Assembly: GCA_913060565.1 (NCBI GenBank)
Contig: CAJXRU010000036.1
Location: 1-32,456 of the forward strand
Direction: 5' to 3'
Length of the DNA stretch: 32,456 bases
Source of the DNA: an uncultured Gammaproteobacteria bacterium
GTDB lineage: Bacteria > Pseudomonadota > Gammaproteobacteria > Enterobacterales > Psychrobiaceae
Position numbers and translations under genes: made by a program
In this document: one piece after another, positions 27,875-32,456 of the stretch
How the letters are laid out: the number at the start of each line of letters is the position of its first letter
Numbering within the stretch: the stretch's first letter is position 1
Notes under the pieces: model-generated
What the model was told of the DNA's origin: nothing
Database searches by the model: none
What the model saw: the letters and a program-made list of their open reading frames with translations, nothing else

Positions 27875-30157
27875 TTATAGTCCGTTGTGATATTGAACAT
27901 TTGTTGATGCAGGCACAAGGGTATCTAAGGCACTCGATACTTCATGTTGTCCCGCTAGTAACAGTTCAAACTGACGAATTAACTCGGCCTTGTCTGGTGA
28001 CGCTTTATCACCGGCGCCAATGTTGGTTAGGTCAATCATAAAGCCATCAAACAAGTGGCTTAAATCGTTAATAATTTCCATATTCATAAACTGATCTTGG
28101 TTATAAATACTCGGGTAACCGGCTTTTTGCTTGTCGATAGCGAACGAGTCACCTTTTAGATTGGTAATGCTGGTGGACTTGTCACAAGAGAGCATACAGC
28201 CGTTATCAATGCGCGGCTTGTCACAACCAACACTTTGCTGGAAGAAACATTGGCGACTGGTCATCAACAAGATTGGATGATAAATGCTATACATCATCTT
28301 GAAGTTTTTTGGACGCGCTATCGTTTGAATTTGCTGACGGTTAATTTCATTGGAAATAAAGGCGCCGCTACAATCAAATGATTCTTGTAATGCCAACAAT
28401 GCATAAGAATTGGTGGTATTTAAAAATGGTCCAGCAATCCACTTGATGCCTAATTCATAAGCGCGACTGGCAATCCCTGTATTATTGGTGACGATGAGCT
28501 CTGGCTTCACTTGCTCGAGAATAGTGACAGCTACATCGAAATCTTTACCAATAAGCACGGGTGGGAACCAAGGAATTAAACGTGGATTGTCATTGAGAAA
28601 GTCGACGTATTTAGTACAGCCACGTTTATAAGCATCTGGCAGTTTAAAGTAGATGTCTGCATCGGTTAATTCGCCTAAATGTACATCGCTTTCATCACAA
28701 ATGAGTAAAGATAGGGCGGCTGGTGCATCAATATCGGCTTTAGGGTGTTTTTCAAGTGTTGGTAGTAGCACTTCAGGCAGGATTGCTTGGCCGTCATTGA
28801 GTTGTTTGGCTACGTCATTTTTTAAGGCTGTTAAGGATTTAAATGATAAGCTTAAGCCTTGTGCTAACTCATCTGAATTCATTGATTCGAGTGTATATTG
28901 CGAGCTATTTAAGTTTTTAAAACGTTTTACTAAATCATCATGCGTTGTATTTGATGATTGCGTGCTCACCAATACTTGATCTGAGTGTATTTCAATGACG
29001 CGTACGACAGGTTTACTATTTGGCAGCGGTGACGCTTCAACAATAGTGGCCGTAACCGTGAGCGGCATATTTTCAGCACCGCTAAATGAAAGACTTAGGT
29101 TCATTTTTTCGATGCTTAGATATTTAATTTTTTCGTTGACATCAGCTTGCAATGCATCACGCTCTTGCGATAATTCCTGCTTGGTATCGTGAATCTGAAC
29201 CACTGATATTGCATTTTTAGCATTTAGCGCATGATTAGTTGAGTTATCACGAGGGTTCTCAATAAACATCGATTGGTTTAAGTCGCCTTTTAAGAACTTA
29301 TTGGTAAGATCGCGATTGAAAACCTTGTACAAACGTTCACCGTCTTGCGTTAATTCGCCTGTTTCTAAATAGCCATCGATTTGTTTTCTAAAGCTATCGA
29401 TAACGGTGTGTACGTAACTGGCGCCTTTAATTCGGCCTTCAACCTTAAATGAATGAACACCGACATCGACAAGCGCAGGTAAGTCAAAAAATGCTGAATT
29501 GTCTTTGAGGTTAAGGGGAAAGTTATTGCCTGAATTGGTGGTTTCATATTCTTCACGGCAGGCTTGAGAGCAGCGACCGCGATTACCTGAGTTACCGACA
29601 CTGGCGGATGTTGAATAACACAGGCCAGAAAAGGCAACACATAGTGAACCATGCACGAAGACTTCCATAAGTACGTCTTGCTCTTTACCAGCGATCGTCA
29701 TAGCGGTAATTTCACGGAGATTCAATTCACGGGATAAGTTAACTCGAGACGCCCCAAGTTTTTTCAAAAACGGGATCTGACCAATATTATGAGTCGTCAT
29801 TTGAGTCGATGCGTGAATATCTAAGGTTGGAAAATGCTTTTTAAGTATATAAAGCATGCCAATGTCTTGCACAATAACGCCATCTAAAGTGGTATTAACC
29901 AGTCGACTGAGTAACTTTGCTAGGGTCTTAAATTCACGTTCTAAAATGACAATATTTAATGTCAGAAATATTTCACAATCGTATTGATGGGCCAAGCGAA
30001 TACAGCCAACCAATTCGTCAAACGAAATATTCGACGCACGGTTTCGTGCATTAAAGGCATCAAGACCACAGTATACGGCGTCTGCACCTGCAATAATGGC
30101 GGCTTTGATTGCTTCTATATCACCACCGGGGGCGAGTAATTCAATATTTGGTTTCAT
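27875..30157 (-). CDS. rlhA: U32-family protein of RlhA type (23S rRNA C2501 hydroxylation)
   Basis: Annotated by tradition as peptidase U32, but members of this family act in prephenate-dependent RNA hydroxylation (RlhA, TrhP) or oxygen-independent ubiquinone synthesis (UbiU/V). The N-terminal barrel opens with IELLAPGGDIEAIKAAIIAGADAVY and carries the Cys cluster HGSLCVAFSGLC...RGRCSQAC (C173, C180, C196, C200), followed by VHSFKVEGRIKGASYV. A long middle domain (about 330-450, DUF3656-like) points to RlhA rather than TrhP or UbiU. The C-terminal part has a second Cys-rich segment, SRQCFFQQSVGCDKPRIDNGCMLSC. At 760 residues it is about 100 longer than E. coli RlhA (653). Assignment to RlhA rests on architecture, so the symbol is tentative. 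Confidence 0.8.
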   Translation of the reverse strand: MKPNIELLAPGGDIEAIKAAIIAGADAVYCGLDAFNARNRASNISFDELVGCIRLAHQYDCEIFLTLNIVILEREFKTLAKLLSRLVNTTLDGVIVQDIGMLYILKKHFPTLDIHASTQMTTHNIGQIPFLKKLGASRVNLSRELNLREITAMTIAGKEQDVLMEVFVHGSLCVAFSGLCYSTSASVGNSGNRGRCSQACREEYETTNSGNNFPLNLKDNSAFFDLPALVDVGVHSFKVEGRIKGASYVHTVIDSFRKQIDGYLETGELTQDGERLYKVFNRDLTNKFLKGDLNQSMFIENPRDNSTNHALNAKNAISVVQIHDTKQELSQERDALQADVNEKIKYLSIEKMNLSLSFSGAENMPLTVTATIVEASPLPNSKPVVRVIEIHSDQVLVSTQSSNTTHDDLVKRFKNLNSSQYTLESMNSDELAQGLSLSFKSLTALKNDVAKQLNDGQAILPEVLLPTLEKHPKADIDAPAALSLLICDESDVHLGELTDADIYFKLPDAYKRGCTKYVDFLNDNPRLIPWFPPVLIGKDFDVAVTILEQVKPELIVTNNTGIASRAYELGIKWIAGPFLNTTNSYALLALQESFDCSGAFISNEINRQQIQTIARPKNFKMMYSIYHPILLMTSRQCFFQQSVGCDKPRIDNGCMLSCDKSTSITNLKGDSFAIDKQKAGYPSIYNQDQFMNMEIINDLSHLFDGFMIDLTNIGAGDKASPDKAELIRQFELLLAGQHEVSSALDTLVPASTNVQYHNGL

Positions 30158-30316
30158 GCTCTACAACTTTGCTACTGTGCTATTTTTTTAATGGCGGGGA
30201 TTTTACGCAGTTATTAGCAATGATGATAGATCTATCTAGTTTGGTAATGTCTAGAGATGGTAGAATATGTGAATTAATAACCGAATTTAACCTATTTATT
30301 AGAAGAACATTAGTTG

Positions 30317-30970
30317 ATGCGTGACTTTCCATATCTCTATTCTTTACGAAATTGCCCGTTTGCGATGCGCGCTCGACTCGCAATTTATAAATCCGCACTG
30401 CCCGTGGCCATTCGAGAGGTTGACTTACGCAATAAACCCAGCGCCATGCTTAAAGACTCTCCTAAAGCGACTGTGCCTATTCTCGTTGTATCGCCTAGTC
30501 TAATTCTTGAAGAAAGTTTGGAAGTAATGCTATGGGCGTTAGCACAAAATGATCCGCAGAATTTATTACGTCACGATGACGATGATAAGTTCAACGACAT
30601 ACTGGCGCTAATTTATCGATTTGATAGTCAATTTAAATCGGCGCTTGAAGATTATAAATGCGCGAAACGCTATCACGAGGATAATCTCAGTGACCAACGT
30701 GCCGTATGTGAGGTATTCATCAAGGACTTGGAGCAACGATTAGCTGGGCACCAATTTGTTTTGGATAATCGAGAAAGCCTAGTGGATATTGCTATTTTAC
30801 CCTTTATCAGGCAATTTGCTCGTGTTGAGCGAAAATGGTATGTCCAATCGCCGTATCCGCATGTGAAGCGCTGGCTTAACAGCTACTTACAACATGCTAT
30901 ATTCTCAAAAGTAATGACTCAATTTCCATGTTGGCAATCTGGGGATGCTCCTGCAATTTATTGTGCTTAA
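30317..30970 (+). CDS. Glutathione S-transferase family protein
   Basis: Protein of 217 residues with a GST layout. The N-terminal thioredoxin-like domain reads PYLYSLRNCPFAMRARLAI, with a CPFAMR motif (C13) in the position of the catalytic residue of Cys-type GSTs and glutaredoxin 2. It is followed by KATVPILVV with the cis-Pro and LEESLEVMLWA (the ESxxI glutathione-binding turn). The C-terminal helical domain (about 90-217) includes LVDIAILPFIRQFARV, the N-capping box region. Function is likely glutathione-dependent reduction; the substrate is unknown. The start is the ATG at 30317; the TTG just before it (30314) is not used. It is divergent from rlhA and convergent with the DUF3108 gene. 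Confidence 0.88.
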   Translation: MRDFPYLYSLRNCPFAMRARLAIYKSALPVAIREVDLRNKPSAMLKDSPKATVPILVVSPSLILEESLEVMLWALAQNDPQNLLRHDDDDKFNDILALIYRFDSQFKSALEDYKCAKRYHEDNLSDQRAVCEVFIKDLEQRLAGHQFVLDNRESLVDIAILPFIRQFARVERKWYVQSPYPHVKRWLNSYLQHAIFSKVMTQFPCWQSGDAPAIYCA

Positions 30971-30995
30971 TTCTACTTACCTATCCTGCTTGAAA

Positions 30996-31028
30996 TAAAA
31001 ATGCCGCTATCATCAATGATGCGGCATT
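30996..31028 (-). terminator. Intrinsic terminator of the DUF3108 gene
   Basis: AATGCCGC (31000-31007) pairs with GCGGCATT (31021-31028), and the inner bases ATCAT/ATGAT extend the stem. On the minus strand it is followed by TTTTTATTT. It lies between two convergent genes and may work in both directions. Confidence 0.85.
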
Positions 31029-31055
31029 ATCGATAATAATTAGATAACTTGGAAA

Positions 31056-31784
31056 CTAGTCGAAGTGTAGCCAATTTAGTTGTAAATCTGCTTGCTCTTG
31101 GCCATCTTTATACTGGGTCATTTTTACAACGCTGTAATTTAATGAAGGTGCAATCCAGATCAGAGTATTACGCGTTGAGTTTTCACGAACTCGGCGCAAT
31201 TTAATTGCTTCGAATCGGCCAATAGGTGTTTTGACTGTTTCTGTTCCTACACGTTCAAATATGTAATTGGTTTCTTTTCCACGACGGACCATGTGATAAG
31301 ACAGTATTTTCTTCTTTTCAATGAGATCTTTACGCAGTGCTAATTGATAAATGAGTGGATCAAACGTGAGCTGAATAGGACGAAAGGTCTTCTCATTGTT
31401 TTTATAGACAGACGTTATGCTTTCTTTTGAAAACTGAATTGTTTCTTCGCGATCCCGCCCAGTACCGGTGCGCTCATAGCGATAATTCTTTGACACGAAA
31501 ATATCTTTATCAATCGAAAACTCACTGTTCTCTTTTCTCGTATCTGAAAGTAATAGCCATTTAATGTTGCTGCTTGATGACAATTTATAGCCGTCTTGCG
31601 TCGTTGCGAGTTTTCTGTGCCCTTTGCCCAGTTCGCTGCCTTTTCTAAAGAGCGCGTAACTTGCTTGATAGGGGGCTAAGGCATTTGCCTTTTCTGGAAT
31701 ATTCATTTCGCTTGTTGATGCAAAAGATGGCACCGCAAATAAACAAGTCGCTAAAAATGCTGAGCGTTTTATTATTTTTATCAT
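31056..31784 (-). CDS. DUF3108 family exported protein
   Basis: Protein of 242 residues with a clear signal peptide (MIKIIKRSAFLATCLFAVPSFA-STSE). The mature part is rich in beta strands and reads LAPYQASYALFRKGSELGKGHRKLA, TFDPLIYQLALRKDL, FERVGTETVKTPIGRFEAIKLRRVRE and TLIWIAPSLNYSVVKM, matching DUF3108. This periplasmic family has a beta-barrel-like fold related to LolA-type lipocalin folds and no proven function. In related Alteromonadales it often lies near purN/purM, which are not seen here. It is divergent from the DUF3025 gene and ends at a good terminator. Confidence 0.85.
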   Translation of the reverse strand: MIKIIKRSAFLATCLFAVPSFASTSEMNIPEKANALAPYQASYALFRKGSELGKGHRKLATTQDGYKLSSSSNIKWLLLSDTRKENSEFSIDKDIFVSKNYRYERTGTGRDREETIQFSKESITSVYKNNEKTFRPIQLTFDPLIYQLALRKDLIEKKKILSYHMVRRGKETNYIFERVGTETVKTPIGRFEAIKLRRVRENSTRNTLIWIAPSLNYSVVKMTQYKDGQEQADLQLNWLHFD

Positions 31785-31824
31785 ATTTTGTTGTTCCTAA
31801 TTGGCGGTATGCAATATAAAAGCG

Positions 31825-31855
31825 TTACAATACCGATATCTAGTAAAGGTATAAT
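31825..31855 (+). promoter_or_regulatory. Possible promoter of the DUF3025 gene
   Basis: TATAAT (31850-31855) is a perfect -10 located 14 bp before the ATG at 31870. The nearest -35-like element is TTACAA (31825-31830), with a long 19-bp spacer. Initiation would leave a very short leader of about 8 nt. Confidence 0.4.
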
Positions 31856-31869
31856 GGTTTGTATAAGTG

Positions 31870-32456
31870 ATGCAACAGTGGCAAGCTGATTTTTTTAAGA
31901 AATCGCCTATTTTTAATGATTTAAATCGTCTTTTAGGCCATAAAGGTTGGTTGAGTTGGCCAAGTTGCGAAGAATTAAACAAATTACTACCCAATGATTT
32001 GGCTAATTATCAAGGTCAACCCTTAACCTTGGTTGAACAAAATGACGAATTGCTAAGCGATGGTATTTATTACGAGCAACGAATTTTTGAACAAGGGCTT
32101 GTCCCCACGCGTCCTGCGAATTGGCATGACTTCTTTAACGCCCTTATCTTTTTACTTTTCCCACAAACTAAAAAAGAAATGAACCGTCTTCATGTGGAAC
32201 ATATGGTGCAGTATGGTAGTCATAAGCGTACGCCGTGTCGTGACGCAATCACATTATTTGATGAATGCGGTGTGATCATTGCTTACAGTGACGACGATAT
32301 AATGGAGCATTTAAGCAATCATGAGTGGCGTGAAGGATTTGTTGATAAAAGATCATTCTGGAACAAAAAAGTGAGTGCAACAATAATCGGCCATGCTAAT
32401 TATGAAAAATCACTCGATCCTTACATCGGATTTACTGGTAAAGCACTGTATTTAAA
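31870..32456 (+). CDS. DUF3025 domain-containing protein (3' truncated by window)
   Basis: The reading frame from ATG 31870 runs open for 195 codons to the window edge. It starts MQQWQADFFKKSPIFNDLNR and contains YYEQRIFEQGLVPTRPANWHDFFNALIF, FPQTKKEMNRLH, KRTPCRDAITLFDECGVIIAY and GHANYEKSLDPYIGFTGKAL, all fitting the DUF3025 family (usually about 250-270 residues). Function is unknown; it looks cytosolic with no signal peptide. It is transcribed divergently from the DUF3108 gene across an 85-bp gap. No stop is in the window, so the C-terminus is missing here. Confidence 0.85.
   Translation, partial: MQQWQADFFKKSPIFNDLNRLLGHKGWLSWPSCEELNKLLPNDLANYQGQPLTLVEQNDELLSDGIYYEQRIFEQGLVPTRPANWHDFFNALIFLLFPQTKKEMNRLHVEHMVQYGSHKRTPCRDAITLFDECGVIIAYSDDDIMEHLSNHEWREGFVDKRSFWNKKVSATIIGHANYEKSLDPYIGFTGKALYL

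Noticed and set aside
31797-31994. 65-codon minus-strand frame upstream of the DUF3108 gene
   Set aside because: It overlaps the start of the well-supported DUF3025 gene on the other strand and resembles nothing known.

Overview
The window is chromosomal core DNA of a low-GC marine-type gammaproteobacterium. The complete his operon in enterobacterial order with its attenuator, the guaBA pair diverging from xseA, the SOS-controlled dinB and the DUF3108/DUF3025 pair all point to Alteromonadales, most likely Colwelliaceae (Colwellia/Thalassotalea-like). That assignment comes from protein character and gene order, not from a database search. The first 37 bases are not genomic: they are an Illumina Nextera (Tn5) adapter, so position 1 is the end of a contig and biological sequence starts at 38.

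Layout. 38-751: 3' part of pgi. 792-1904: dinB with a perfect LexA box and a matching promoter. 1896-2758 (-): a periplasmic solute-binding-protein gene broken by three frameshifts. 2871-4331 (-): pepD. 4518-5819: an AzgA-type purine permease. 5909-7450: an Aer-like PAS/MCP receptor. 7546-8889 (-): xseA. 8968-9061: a 94-bp imperfect palindrome. 9091-9657 (-): a purine-type phosphoribosyltransferase. 9915-13023: guaB-guaA, ended by a strong terminator. 13107-13631: tadA. 13723-14544: an intact solute-binding protein, meeting an M14 carboxypeptidase tail to tail (14545-16350, -). 16435-18201 (-): a TPR-GGDEF diguanylate cyclase.

18377-25534 (-) is the hisGDCBHAFI operon, covering all steps from PRPP+ATP to histidinol and histidine. 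It is preceded by a his leader peptide (MTNFLNHHRHHLIIR, 25642-25689) and by competing terminator and antiterminator stems. Then come mscS (26064-26897), an unrecognised two-membrane-segment protein (26983-27513, -), a 360-bp gene-poor stretch, a long U32-family protein of RlhA type (27875-30157, -), a GST-family protein (30317-30970), a DUF3108 protein (31056-31784, -) and, divergent from it, a DUF3025 gene that runs off the right edge.

Functional themes are purine metabolism (permease, phosphoribosyltransferase, guaB, guaA, with the shared PRPP/ATP inputs of his), DNA repair and tolerance (dinB, xseA), and signalling (MCP, diguanylate cyclase). I found no phage, insertion sequence, CRISPR array, defence island, tRNA or rRNA. 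I do not see a previously undescribed system. The most useful observations are regulatory (his attenuator, SOS box, paired repeats upstream of the permease), the decayed gene, the palindromic element and the adapter contamination.
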